A DNA stretch of 64,000 nt. Source: JAFNAG01 sp963739235 (GTDB taxonomy: Bacteria > Acidobacteriota > UBA6911). The position numbers and the translations under genes were made by a program. Positions 1-8,580 of the stretch are shown piece after piece (position 1 is the first letter of the stretch; each line of letters starts with the position of its first letter). The notes below the pieces were generated by a model. It was not told the DNA's origin. It saw only the letters and a program-made list of their open reading frames with translations, and did no database searches. The stretch is from contig CAVTZY010000027.1 in NCBI GenBank assembly GCA_963739235.1, positions 124,001 through 188,000 of the forward strand, given 5' to 3'.

Positions 1-44
1 TCAAAATTTCACGAAAACCAGTTTTTGCCAATCTCGAATGATTT

Positions 45-71
45 CGAGGTTTTGGCGCCTGTTCCCAGAAC
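45..71. repeat. Partial copy of the dispersed GGCGCCTGTCCCC repeat
   Basis: The run cgaggttttggcgcctgttc followed by ccagaac closely matches the right arm of the inverted repeat at 5571-5597 (cgaggttatggcgcctgtcc, then ccaaaac). Bases 20-40 also resemble the inner loop of that element. No matching inverted arm is visible inside the window, so the element may continue upstream of base 1. It lies in the leader of the SecA-like gene. Confidence 0.6.
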
Positions 72-165
72 TTTGCTGTCTCCCATTGCTTTCCGCTTGA
101 GCGCATCCTATTAAAGGAAAACAGGGCAATAATGGTTCGCACCGAGACAGGATTCCGGTTCGTCA

Positions 166-2622
166 ATGGCAGACGGAACTGAGAGCAATCCCGATCAACG
201 CTGGGGCGCCGCCTCCATCTACGACAGCTATCTCTGGATGACCGGAACCCCTGTGCAGTACAACCTGCGCCGGTACTTGTCAGCCCTTGCCCGCATCGAC
301 GCCATTGAAACCGTCTCCCTACCTGATGCCGAGCTTAGAGCACGATTTGATCATGCCAGGGCCTGGGCCGGCGCCGGCGAGCCGCTCGACCTGCTCCTCC
401 CCGAGGTGTACGCTCTGATTCGCGAGGCCTGTTTCCGTACTCTGGGCATGCGGCCTTTTGAGGTTCAAGTCACAGCGGGAGTCGCGCTTCATCAGCGCAA
501 GCTCGTCCAGCTGGCCACCGGCGAAGGTAAGACTCTCGTTGCCGTCCTGCCTGCTGTACTTGATGCCCTGGAGGGCAAGGGCGTTCATATTCTCACCGCC
601 AACGATTATCTTGCGCGGCGTGACGCTGAATGGATGGGCCCGGCGTATCAGTTCTTCGGACTCAGGGCCGGCTATATCCAGCAAGGAATGAGTATTGCGG
701 AACGGCAGGCTGCCTATGCGGCCGATATAACTTATTTGACGGCGAAGGAAGCGGGTTTCGACTATCTGCGCGATCACACGGCCGAAAGCATCGCCCGCGT
801 CGTGCAGCGGCCCTTTCACTGCGCGCTTGTCGATGAAGCCGATTTCATCCTCATCGACGAGGCGCGGGTTCCGCTCGTGATCGCCGGCAGCATGAGCGCC
901 CTCGCCATCGATTATGCCACTCTTGCCGCGCTGGCCAGAAAACTGCGACCCGGCGTGGACTACCGCACGGACGAGTACGCGCGCAACGTGGTGCTCACCG
1001 ACGTCGGCATTCGCAGCGTCGAAGCGCTTCTGGACTGTCGCGACCTGCACCAATCCGGGAACCAGTTGCTGCTGTCGGCAGTGCAAGTGGCGCTCCACGC
1101 CCAGGTGCTCCTGCGGAGGGATCGCGATTACATCGTGCGCGACGGACGGGTCGAGCTCGTGGACGAGTTCACCGGCCGCGTCGCCGAAGACCGGCGCTGG
1201 CCGCATGGCATCCAGCCGGCCGTCGAGGCCAAGGAAGACGTCGAGGTGCGCGTCGAAGGGAAAATCCTCGGCTCCATCCCGATCCAGCACTTCGTGAAGC
1301 TATATCCCAAGATCGCCGGCATGACCGCAACCGCCGTGCCGGCTGCAGACGATTTCAAGACCTTCTATGGCCTGTCGACCGTGGTCTTTCCTCCGAACCG
1401 GCCTTGCCGGCGCGTCGATGAGCCGGACTTGGTGTTCAGCCACCGGGACGCGAAGATGGCCGCCCTGATCAAAGAAATCAGCCGGTTGCACGCCACGGGC
1501 CGGCCCATTCTCGTCGGCACCGCCAGTGTCGGGGAGTCGGAAGCACTCGCTGCCGCCCTTGCCGGGCATGGCATTGAATGCCGGGTGCTCAACGCCCGGC
1601 ACGATGCCCAGGAGGCGCGCATCATCGCCCGCGCCGGCGTGACCGGCGCCGTCACGATTTCCACCAACATGGCCGGCCGAGGCACCGATATCGTCCTCGG
1701 CGGCGGAGACGAGGCCAATCGGGCGCGGGTGGTTGCCCTCGGGGGCCTGTATGTCATCGGCACCAACCGGCACGAAAGTCGCCGCATTGACGATCAGCTT
1801 CGGGGACGCGCGGGCCGCCAGGGTGACCCGGGCAGCTCACGGTTCTATATCAGTCTCGAGGATGATCTCATCCAGCGTTACGGGGTCATGGAACTCATCC
1901 CGAAAGGACAACGGCCGGAGCGCAGATCCGATCCCATCGAGGACCCGGTCGTGCGCCGTGAGATCGCGCGCGCCCAGAGAATCATCGAGGGGCAGAATTT
2001 CGAAACCCGCCGCACCCTCTGGCGATACTCGGCACTGGTAGACGAGCAGCGCCGTTCGGTCTACGAACGGCGTCAGGAACTCCTGAGCGACGAGATCGAG
2101 CCCGCATTTTGCGAGGACGAATCCCCGGATCATTACCGGGAACTGGAGTCCCTGGTCGGCCCGACGGCGCTGCGGCATACGGAAAACCTGCTGACCATGC
2201 ACCTGCTCGACCGGCACTGGTCGGATCACCTGGCCCTGATCGAGGATATCCGGGAAGGAATCCATCTGCAACCCTATGGCGGACGCCAGCCTCTCGACGA
2301 GTTTCACAAACAGATCGTGGAGGCGTTTGCGGCGATGATGGAAGACGTGCGTTCCGAAGCCGTGGCCGCTTTTCGCGGACTGGCGGCCGACGGCGGCACG
2401 GTCAACCTGGAACAGGCGGGCTTCCGAGGGCCTTCTGCGACCTGGACTTATCTGGTCAACGACAATCCGTTTTCGAGCTTCGGTGTTTCCCTCCTGGCCA
2501 GCCGCAACATCGGGTTTTCCGCTGCCGCCGGGATGCTGGCCGTCCAATTTCTCCCGGTCACCCTCGCGATTTCGGCATCCGTACTTCTGCGCCGCTGGCT
2601 CCGCCGCCATCAGAGCGGCTAA
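166..2622 (+). CDS. secA: SecA-family preprotein translocase ATPase, variant C-terminus
   Basis: An 818-residue SecA-type motor that would use ATP to push unfolded preproteins through SecYEG. The order of motifs is canonical: Walker A ATGEGKT near residue 124, DEAD-type box VDEADFILIDEAR near 222, GMTATA near 385, NMAGRGTDIVLGGG near 502, QLRGRAGRQGDPGSS near 545, and a helical-wing segment DRHWSDHL near 685. The usual C-terminal linker and zinc-binding CxCxSGx8CH motif is missing. Instead the last 50 residues hold one hydrophobic stretch (about 770-800) followed by a basic tail RRWLRRH, which could be a membrane anchor. No secY or other sec gene is adjacent, so an accessory SecA is likely. 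The ATG at 166 has no good ribosome binding site, so the true start is uncertain. Confidence 0.88.
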   Translation: MADGTESNPDQRWGAASIYDSYLWMTGTPVQYNLRRYLSALARIDAIETVSLPDAELRARFDHARAWAGAGEPLDLLLPEVYALIREACFRTLGMRPFEVQVTAGVALHQRKLVQLATGEGKTLVAVLPAVLDALEGKGVHILTANDYLARRDAEWMGPAYQFFGLRAGYIQQGMSIAERQAAYAADITYLTAKEAGFDYLRDHTAESIARVVQRPFHCALVDEADFILIDEARVPLVIAGSMSALAIDYATLAALARKLRPGVDYRTDEYARNVVLTDVGIRSVEALLDCRDLHQSGNQLLLSAVQVALHAQVLLRRDRDYIVRDGRVELVDEFTGRVAEDRRWPHGIQPAVEAKEDVEVRVEGKILGSIPIQHFVKLYPKIAGMTATAVPAADDFKTFYGLSTVVFPPNRPCRRVDEPDLVFSHRDAKMAALIKEISRLHATGRPILVGTASVGESEALAAALAGHGIECRVLNARHDAQEARIIARAGVTGAVTISTNMAGRGTDIVLGGGDEANRARVVALGGLYVIGTNRHESRRIDDQLRGRAGRQGDPGSSRFYISLEDDLIQRYGVMELIPKGQRPERRSDPIEDPVVRREIARAQRIIEGQNFETRRTLWRYSALVDEQRRSVYERRQELLSDEIEPAFCEDESPDHYRELESLVGPTALRHTENLLTMHLLDRHWSDHLALIEDIREGIHLQPYGGRQPLDEFHKQIVEAFAAMMEDVRSEAVAAFRGLAADGGTVNLEQAGFRGPSATWTYLVNDNPFSSFGVSLLASRNIGFSAAAGMLAVQFLPVTLAISASVLLRRWLRRHQSG

Positions 2623-2742
2623 CCCTCAGGTACCCGGCCCCGATTTCTTACTTGCTCCTAAATGTTGACCGTATGACAATTGCGCTCATTACCGACAGGT
2701 TTGCTGCAAATACCGTGTCCTGACGGGCAAAGAGGCAGAGAA

Positions 2743-4167
2743 TTGGAATCAGCCCTGCAAACTCAATCCGCCCGGCCGCAACTCGTGAGAGCGCTCGGCC
2801 TGCGTGAAGGAATCGCGATCCAGATGGGTATGATTATCGGATCGGGTATATTTATTGTTCCGGCCACAATCTCCGGCCACCTGCACGCCCTCGGCCCCAT
2901 TCTTCTGGTATGGATTCTCGGCGGATTGCTGATCCTGTTCGGCGCTCTAACCCTGGCGGAACTGAGTTCCATCCTCCCCGAGGCCGGCGGACCTTACGTG
3001 TATCTCAGACATGGATTCGGACCCGCCTGGGCATTCATGTTCAGCTGGAATCATTATTTCATCAACACCGCCGGCTCCATCGCCGCGATTGCCGTGGCGT
3101 TCGCAACTTATCTCGGACACTTCATCCCGGCATTATCGCCGCAGCGGTCATTTATTTCCCGAGAATGGGTATGTTTCGGCCACCCGATCGATTTCTCAGT
3201 CGGTTGGGTTCAGGTCATCGCCATGGCCACAATCGCCCTGGTCACCTTCATCAATGTCCGTGGGGTCAAGATTGGGGGATGGGTCATGAATCTGTTCACC
3301 GCGGCCAAGATCACGGCGCTGGTGGGACTGATCGTCGCTGTAGTCCTATCGGGCAAAGGCGCATCGGCAAATCTTCTCCCTTTCTGGCCCGCGCGCTGGA
3401 CGAGCGATCTGACCGCCGGTTTTGGCCTGTCCATGATCTCTGTGCTGTGGGCTTATGACGGCTGGATCACCGTTACGCTGACGGCTGGTGAAATCAAGAA
3501 TCCTCGACGAAACGTTCCACTTGCGCTGGTGATGGGCACCCTTGCAGTGATCGCGCTCTATGTGGCTGCCAATCTCGCCTATGCTTACGTCATTCCGCTG
3601 CATACCATGGCCGGTTCCCCGCGGATTGCCGCCGATGTTGCGGGTGTGGTCCTCGGCCCTCTGGGAACCGTGCTGATTATCGCCGGGATTCTGTGCTCGA
3701 CTTTCGGTACCATCCATGGCTGCGTCCTGGGCGGCCCCCGCTGTATTTATGCTGCCGGCGCCGACGGCACATTTTCCGGGAGTTTCGGCAGGGTGCATGC
3801 GCGATTCCATACCCCTGCGGTAGCCATTGTGACCCTGGGAGCATGGGGCGGACTGCTCACGCTGAGCGGCACCTACGATCAGATCACGTCCTATGTGGTT
3901 TTTGGCTCCTGGGGCTTTTACGCGCTCACCGCGCTGTCGGTCATCATGTTGCGGCGGAACATGCCTGACGCGCCGAGGCCCTATAAGGCATGGGGATATC
4001 CCTACACCACACTCCTGTTTGTTGCCGTGACCGGCTGGTTTCTCTTCAATACGATGGTACGTGACTCGCGCAATGCAATTATCGGGATTGTGCTGCTCAT
4101 GATCGGGCTGCCCTTTTATTTCCATTGGAAAACCAAAGGAAGAATGCATGAGGATCACCAGCCATAG
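2743..4167 (+). CDS. APC-family amino acid permease
   Basis: A polytopic inner-membrane carrier of the amino acid/polyamine/organocation superfamily, about 12 transmembrane helices, probably a proton symporter or exchanger for an amino acid. The first helix carries the family signature GMIIGSGIFIVPATI, and SSILPEAGGPYVYLRHGFG follows. The preferred start is TTG 2743 (MESALQTQSARPQ), because it is preceded by a purine-rich aaagaggcagag sequence and removes an unlikely N-terminal extension that could begin at TTG 2680. It ends with a short basic cytoplasmic tail. The gene follows the SecA gene after about 120 bases and precedes a saccharopine-dehydrogenase-like gene on the same strand, which hints at amino acid uptake and metabolism. 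The substrate cannot be told from sequence. Confidence 0.85.
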   Translation: MESALQTQSARPQLVRALGLREGIAIQMGMIIGSGIFIVPATISGHLHALGPILLVWILGGLLILFGALTLAELSSILPEAGGPYVYLRHGFGPAWAFMFSWNHYFINTAGSIAAIAVAFATYLGHFIPALSPQRSFISREWVCFGHPIDFSVGWVQVIAMATIALVTFINVRGVKIGGWVMNLFTAAKITALVGLIVAVVLSGKGASANLLPFWPARWTSDLTAGFGLSMISVLWAYDGWITVTLTAGEIKNPRRNVPLALVMGTLAVIALYVAANLAYAYVIPLHTMAGSPRIAADVAGVVLGPLGTVLIIAGILCSTFGTIHGCVLGGPRCIYAAGADGTFSGSFGRVHARFHTPAVAIVTLGAWGGLLTLSGTYDQITSYVVFGSWGFYALTALSVIMLRRNMPDAPRPYKAWGYPYTTLLFVAVTGWFLFNTMVRDSRNAIIGIVLLMIGLPFYFHWKTKGRMHEDHQP

Positions 4168-4262
4168 CATCCCGATGCCGGCGGTGATAGGAAACGCTGC
4201 GTCGTGCCGCTGCACGCATAAAGCGGTCGGCGCAATGAGCAAGTGAAAGGAGATGAGCCCCT

Positions 4263-5480
4263 ATGGGAAAGAGAGTCCTCCTCGTTGGATTGGGTATGCA
4301 GGGGAAGGCGGTGCTTTACGATCTGGTTCACTGCACCGGCATATCCCGGATTGTAGTCGTGGACAACCAGCCGGGCCTTCTCTCTGAACTGAACCGCTAC
4401 CCTTCTGAAAAGGTGCGCGGACACTGCCTTGATGCCGCCGATACTGCCCTCGCCACGCTCATGCGCGATGCGGACGTGGTGATCGAGGCTCTGCCCGGAA
4501 ATTTTGCGCTCCCGCTGGGCCGGCTGGCGGCAGATTGCGGTGTGAGCCTGGTGAGCAGCATGTATTACCTGAATCCCGGCGAACGGGACGCCGGGACCAT
4601 CGAAGCCATCAAACAGGAGATCCGACAGATCGACCGCAAGGCCAAGGACAAAGGGATTGTGGTACTCACCGAATTCGGATTGGATCCGGGTCTGGATCTC
4701 ATTCTTGGCGCCAAAGCGATCCGCGAGATGGATGAAGTTCACGAACTCTATATGTACGGTGCCGGCATTCCGGCTCCGAATGCCCGCTCAAACCCACTAA
4801 AGTACAGATTCTCCTGGTCCATCATCGGCGTCATGAAAGCCTATTCTCGGGCCGCCAAAATGATCTCCAACGGGCAGGCCCTGACGATTGAGCCGATCCA
4901 CATGTTTGAATCCGGCAATTGTCACATGTTGGATGTCGATGCCATCGGGATTCCTTTGGAATGTTTTGCCAACGGGGACAGCGTGCACTACGCGGAGCTG
5001 TTCGGCATCCGGAATTCCATTAAACAAATGGGGCGATATACATGCCGCCTGCCCGGCCACTGCGCGTTCTGGGACACGATGGTGAAATGCGGCTTTCTTG
5101 GGGAACAGCCGCTACAATTCGGGACAGCGTCTATTACTCCGATGCAATTCACCGCAGCGCTTCTTGCCTCACAAAATCAATTCCATTATACGGAGGACCA
5201 ACAGGACATGACCTTCGTGCGGGTAGATGCGCGAGGCAATCGCCGGGGGGAGAAAATCCGACTGATCTATGATTTGATCGACACCCGCGATCTGAAAACG
5301 GGGCTTACCTCAATGCAGAGAACGGTGGGATTTACCCTGAGCCTCGGCGCGCGCCTGATCCTGGAGCGCAAGTTGGAGAAGACCGGCCTGCTGACGCCTT
5401 TGGATGTCCCATATGAAAGTGTTTTTCCCGAATTGGAGAAACACGATATCCGCGTTCATCGTCAGGAGATTTTGGGCTAA
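4263..5480 (+). CDS. Saccharopine dehydrogenase-like NAD(P)-dependent oxidoreductase
   Basis: A 405-residue soluble enzyme starting with a Rossmann fold: VLLVGLGMQGKAV (residues 5-17) contains the dinucleotide-binding GxGxxG, and an acidic residue in VVVDNQP (about 31-37) favours NAD. The central motif TEFGLDPGLDLILGAKAI is typical of saccharopine dehydrogenase and related 2-oxoacid:amino acid reductases. Length fits the fungal-type or carboxynorspermidine-dehydrogenase-like branches of the family. A strong ribosome binding site (aaaggagatg) sits 7-8 bases before the ATG. The upstream co-directional amino acid permease suggests work on lysine or another amino acid. The actual substrate is unknown; carboxynorspermidine or lysine-pathway activity are both possible. 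Confidence 0.8.
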   Translation: MGKRVLLVGLGMQGKAVLYDLVHCTGISRIVVVDNQPGLLSELNRYPSEKVRGHCLDAADTALATLMRDADVVIEALPGNFALPLGRLAADCGVSLVSSMYYLNPGERDAGTIEAIKQEIRQIDRKAKDKGIVVLTEFGLDPGLDLILGAKAIREMDEVHELYMYGAGIPAPNARSNPLKYRFSWSIIGVMKAYSRAAKMISNGQALTIEPIHMFESGNCHMLDVDAIGIPLECFANGDSVHYAELFGIRNSIKQMGRYTCRLPGHCAFWDTMVKCGFLGEQPLQFGTASITPMQFTAALLASQNQFHYTEDQQDMTFVRVDARGNRRGEKIRLIYDLIDTRDLKTGLTSMQRTVGFTLSLGARLILERKLEKTGLLTPLDVPYESVFPELEKHDIRVHRQEILG

Positions 5481-5783
5481 ATGGGCGTGGCCGCAGCAGC
5501 CTATTTTGGGGACAGGCGCCATAGCCCCCGAAATTATCCCAGGTAAACGGGAAAACGTTTTGGTGAGTTACGAGGTTATGGCGCCTGTCCCCAAAACTAG
5601 CGGCAACCCTGCGTTGGTCGGAATGCATGACTTTTCTGCAACATTTTCCGCCTTCCAGGGTTAGTATGACATAGGCATGAGAGGGTCTACAGATAGAAGC
5701 TTGTGCCGCATGCATGCCGCTGGTATGGAATACAGCGCCGAAAATCGTAGGGTTTGCAAATCAGGATCACGGAGGGGCCGGAA
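5481..5783. other. Intergenic region holding an inverted repeat
   Basis: About 300 bases without a convincing gene, between the dehydrogenase and the small secreted repeat protein. The 20-bp perfect inverted repeat at 5504-5596 occupies its first third. The remainder has no ORF with coding character and is probably the leader of the next gene. Confidence 0.6.
5504..5596. repeat. Palindromic element with 20-bp perfect arms (REP-like)
   Basis: Left arm 5504-5523 (ttttggggacaggcgccata) and right arm 5577-5596 are exact reverse complements around a 53-base spacer. A further copy of the right half is found at 45-71. The GGGGACAGGCGCC core resembles the intergenic palindromes mobilised by REP-associated tyrosine transposases; that link is from general knowledge, and no such transposase is in the window. 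Confidence 0.75.
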
Positions 5784-6410
5784 ATGTCTGGAAAGCTGCA
5801 TTCCATTGTATTCGCTGTTTTTATCGTGTTGTTCGCGTGTAGCATCCCGGCGGCTCTTGCCCAGGGTGGCGGCCGGCAGAGGACCCAGCGGGTTGCTTCA
5901 TTGAAACAGAATCAGGCGCCATTGCGCACCCGGATCATGGGGCTGAAGGACGAAGCATCCCTGGATGCCGCCCTCGCCAAACTCGTCGGAGAAGGCCGAC
6001 TGACCCAGGAGCGGGCCGCCAAAATCAAAACTCGATGGCAGCAGCAACAGGGGCGAAACCGGCCGCTGGCGGCGCTCGACCGGCTCCGTGCGATTCAGGA
6101 CGAGGGCAAGCTCAACGAAGCGTTGACCCGGTTGATGGCGGACGGCAAGATCACTCAGGATCAGGCTGCGCGGATCCGGCAGCAGTGGCAAAAGCAGCAT
6201 GATAGGGCCAGCGCGAAGCCGGGTCAGCGAAAGGCCGTACGGGGCGCGAAGACGAAGAGGAACGTGGAACCTGCACAGATTCTCACCAGGATCCGGGGCG
6301 CGAAGACAGAAGCCAGGGTAGATAAAATCCTGAACAATCTCGTCAGCAAGGGCAGGATCACCCAGGAACAGGCCGCCAAAATCAAGGGGCAGTGGAAAAA
6401 ACGCCGCTGA
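5784..6410 (+). CDS. Secreted helical triple-repeat protein, function unknown
   Basis: About 208 residues. The chosen ATG at 5784 follows ggaggggccggaa and gives a clean signal peptide (MSGKLHSIVFAVFIVLFACS, cleavage after ALAQ). The mature part is three copies of a roughly 33-residue amphipathic unit: DEASLDAALAKLVGEGRLTQ, DEGKLNEALTRLMADGKITQ and TEARVDKILNNLVSKGRITQ, each followed by (E/D)(R/Q)AA(K/R)I(K/R)xxW. Basic, Gln-rich linkers join the units. The pattern suggests a small helix-turn-helix-like or SHOCT-like bundle repeated three times and exported to the periplasm. The protein is strongly basic, so binding of nucleic acid or acidic polymer is conceivable but unproven. It converges on the VWA gene. 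Confidence 0.75.
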   Translation: MSGKLHSIVFAVFIVLFACSIPAALAQGGGRQRTQRVASLKQNQAPLRTRIMGLKDEASLDAALAKLVGEGRLTQERAAKIKTRWQQQQGRNRPLAALDRLRAIQDEGKLNEALTRLMADGKITQDQAARIRQQWQKQHDRASAKPGQRKAVRGAKTKRNVEPAQILTRIRGAKTEARVDKILNNLVSKGRITQEQAAKIKGQWKKRR

Positions 6411-6448
6411 CGCGGCCTGCCCTCCCACCCAAGAGAGTGGGCCTCTTA

Positions 6449-6463
6449 GGGGAATTATTCCCC
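6449..6463. promoter_or_regulatory. Palindrome GGGGAATTATTCCCC
   Basis: A 15-base palindrome with one central mismatch position, overlapping the 3' end of the VWA gene between two convergent genes. A near copy (gggaattattcccc) occurs at 12906-12919 and a related ggaataatttccc at 14701. It may be a terminator stem or a repressor site; nothing decides between these. Confidence 0.3.
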
Positions 6464-8146
6464 TTGACGGCGGATGACGCGATATCCCGTCCGTGCTCGA
6501 GTCACTGTCCCAGGCCTGTCCACCGTGACGCGAATCTGTTGATAGGTGTCGTCGTTGACATGGCTTGCGGGGTAGTAGCAGAGGGTGTATTGGTGTCGCA
6601 GTTCGTCGGCTATTTCCGCAAAAGCTCCGCCGAGGTTGTTGGTGGTTGACGCCATGAAAAGCCGACCTCCGCTGGGATCGGTCAGTCCTTTCAAATATTC
6701 GGATGCTGGGGAAGCTACCACAGAATCAAACTGAACCGCATAGACAACGGCATCCGATCCCTCCACTTTGCTCCGATTATTGTCAAAACGGGTAAGCCAG
6801 CTCTGACTGTCAATCCCGTCAGTGAACAACACGATCGCTTTGCGGCCTTCGATACCGCCGAGGCATTCCGTCAAGACGATGTCCAGGGCATCGTACAACC
6901 TGGTCCCCGCGCCCAAATCGGTACGAAGGATCGCGCGCCGCAGCGCCGCGCGCTCGCTCGTGAGTGGCGAGTCGAGGTAGATATAGGAATCGAATGACAC
7001 AACCATGACGCGCTCTTCCGGCCTCAGCGCTTCCAAAAAAGCCAGTGCGGCGTTTTGAATCTCGTTGTGCTTGAAAATCGTGCTCCCTGAGGTGTCCAGC
7101 ATCAGCACCACGTTAAAGGGAGTGATCTCCGGGATCACGCGATCGATCTGCTGCTCGATGCCGTTTTCGAATACGTGAAAATCCTTGGCATTCAGATCCG
7201 GGACGTGCTTGCCGGTCGCGTCGCTTACCATCGTCGGCACGGTCACGAGCGACACATCCAGCCGGATTACATGATCCGAGAGTGGAGCAGCCGCAGTGCT
7301 CCCGGCGGACACCGGCGCTCCGCCCTCTTTGTTCTGTGGTTTTACCTTCGTTTGGGGCCTGCCCAGGGTATCCACAGACGGGGACAAAATCCGCGGAGCG
7401 CAGAGCGGTGGAAATTCCCCCGGCAGGTCGTGCCGATTCACGAACCGGCCGACCAGTTGCTCGAGCGAAGCCGCCATCGAAGCTGGCAGCCTGTCGACTT
7501 CAGGCGGGGCCGATTTCCATGCTTCTGTGCCTTCCCAGATCTTAGCGTCCAGAAGCAACTCACTGTCGGCGGGATTCTGGAGATAAGTCCCGGCTGGAAC
7601 TACGACCGCCATCACGGCTGCCAGCAAGGGAATTCCGGAGGAGTGGTAACGTGCGGTCTGTGCCCCAATGAAACCGGAAGATTGGTCGGCATATAATCCT
7701 TCTGCCAGAAAGATGAGGTCGGCCTTCTCCGGGAAATCGACGAGCGCATAGTCGTTCTGCTTCGTGATTTCCTTCTCGATCCCTTTTCTCAAGTCGGAAT
7801 CGATCCTACCTGACGGGCAATAGCCGGGCAATTTGCCCACGATATCCCACCAGCCGGCGCGCGAGCGGTCCAGTACAGGACGGTCCAATTGAATAATATG
7901 TTGCGGCACCCCTAGGCGCGGGCCCTCGGGGTTCTGAATGATCTCCTGGCTGGGCGTGCGGCTCGTGTACCGCCATTCCTTGATCGACGCGCCGGATGGG
8001 CACATGGTGAAGAGTCCAGAATCCCGTACAGCAACCACGCAGATACGCGTGCCGGCGAAACCGGATCCGGGAGCATGGGCAGCAGTGATTGCACAGGTAA
8101 TCAGCATTACCTGCACAGCCGTCTTCATCACGATGCGCCCCAACAT
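6455..8146 (-). CDS. VWA domain protein (acidobacterial VWFA-related type)
   Basis: A 563-residue exported protein. A signal peptide lies near the N-terminus (MKTAVQVMLITCAITAAHA from an internal ATG at 8128). Residues about 30-270 form a lineage-specific region. The C-terminal third is a von Willebrand factor A domain: VPDLNAKDFHVFENGIEQQI leads into the metal-ion-dependent adhesion site MLDTSGST, with the later MIDAS threonine in GAGTRLYDAL and the aspartate in LFTDGIDSQS. Such proteins are extracytoplasmic and usually act in protein interaction or matrix binding. The ATG at 8146 sits directly behind AAGGAG with almost no spacing, so TTG 8143 or ATG 8128 may be used instead. The gene is convergent with the triple-repeat protein gene. 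Confidence 0.85.
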   Translation of the reverse strand: MLGRIVMKTAVQVMLITCAITAAHAPGSGFAGTRICVVAVRDSGLFTMCPSGASIKEWRYTSRTPSQEIIQNPEGPRLGVPQHIIQLDRPVLDRSRAGWWDIVGKLPGYCPSGRIDSDLRKGIEKEITKQNDYALVDFPEKADLIFLAEGLYADQSSGFIGAQTARYHSSGIPLLAAVMAVVVPAGTYLQNPADSELLLDAKIWEGTEAWKSAPPEVDRLPASMAASLEQLVGRFVNRHDLPGEFPPLCAPRILSPSVDTLGRPQTKVKPQNKEGGAPVSAGSTAAAPLSDHVIRLDVSLVTVPTMVSDATGKHVPDLNAKDFHVFENGIEQQIDRVIPEITPFNVVLMLDTSGSTIFKHNEIQNAALAFLEALRPEERVMVVSFDSYIYLDSPLTSERAALRRAILRTDLGAGTRLYDALDIVLTECLGGIEGRKAIVLFTDGIDSQSWLTRFDNNRSKVEGSDAVVYAVQFDSVVASPASEYLKGLTDPSGGRLFMASTTNNLGGAFAEIADELRHQYTLCYYPASHVNDDTYQQIRVTVDRPGTVTRARTGYRVIRRQGE

Positions 8147-8178
8147 ACTCCTTCTCCCATCCTATCGGCGCTATCCCT

Positions 8179-8437
8179 CACCAGTTTTTCAAGAGCGCGT
8201 CGATCATCCTGGCCAGCTTTTCTTCATTGGCATGGTCGTATCCGACCAGGATGTTGCAGATCTTGCCTTGACGATCGACAAGCCGGTCTGAGGAATGCTG
8301 CCGGCCTTGTAAGTCGTATCATAGGGATCCTTTGAGCTCTCCAAAACGCAACGGATTCCCCCCGACTGCCCGAGAACTGCACGGAAGCCGTGGCAATTCA
8401 GAGAATCCGCAATGGAAACGTGAGGGAAGGATGCCAT
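8179..8437 (-). pseudogene. Frameshifted C-terminal remnant of a TlpA/redoxin-like thioredoxin
   Basis: On the minus strand one frame reads VLESSKDPYDTTYKAGSIPQT, where the thioredoxin-fold cis-proline motif (IPQT) is visible. A shift near 8278 moves into the frame RLVDRQGKICNILVGYDHAN, EEKLARMIDALLKNW, stop at 8179. Together these spell the typical C-terminus of TlpA-like thiol-disulfide oxidoreductases (IPxTxLIDRxGKI...GY...L...ID.LL). The upstream half with the CxxC active site is absent, and the sequence before it does not look like thioredoxin. This is inferred to be a decayed gene fragment; a sequencing indel alone would not explain the missing N-terminal half. Confidence 0.65.
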
Positions 8438-8580
8438 CGGCGGATGTTGAGATCATCTCCGGTTTCCTGAGGCTCTGATCCCCCCGATTGTCTCGCGCCC
8501 TTACATCAGAATTATGGCATGCAACCCTGGTTTTGCAAAACCTCCACTCTTTCCATGCGGATCACACCCAGGCCCGTTTT

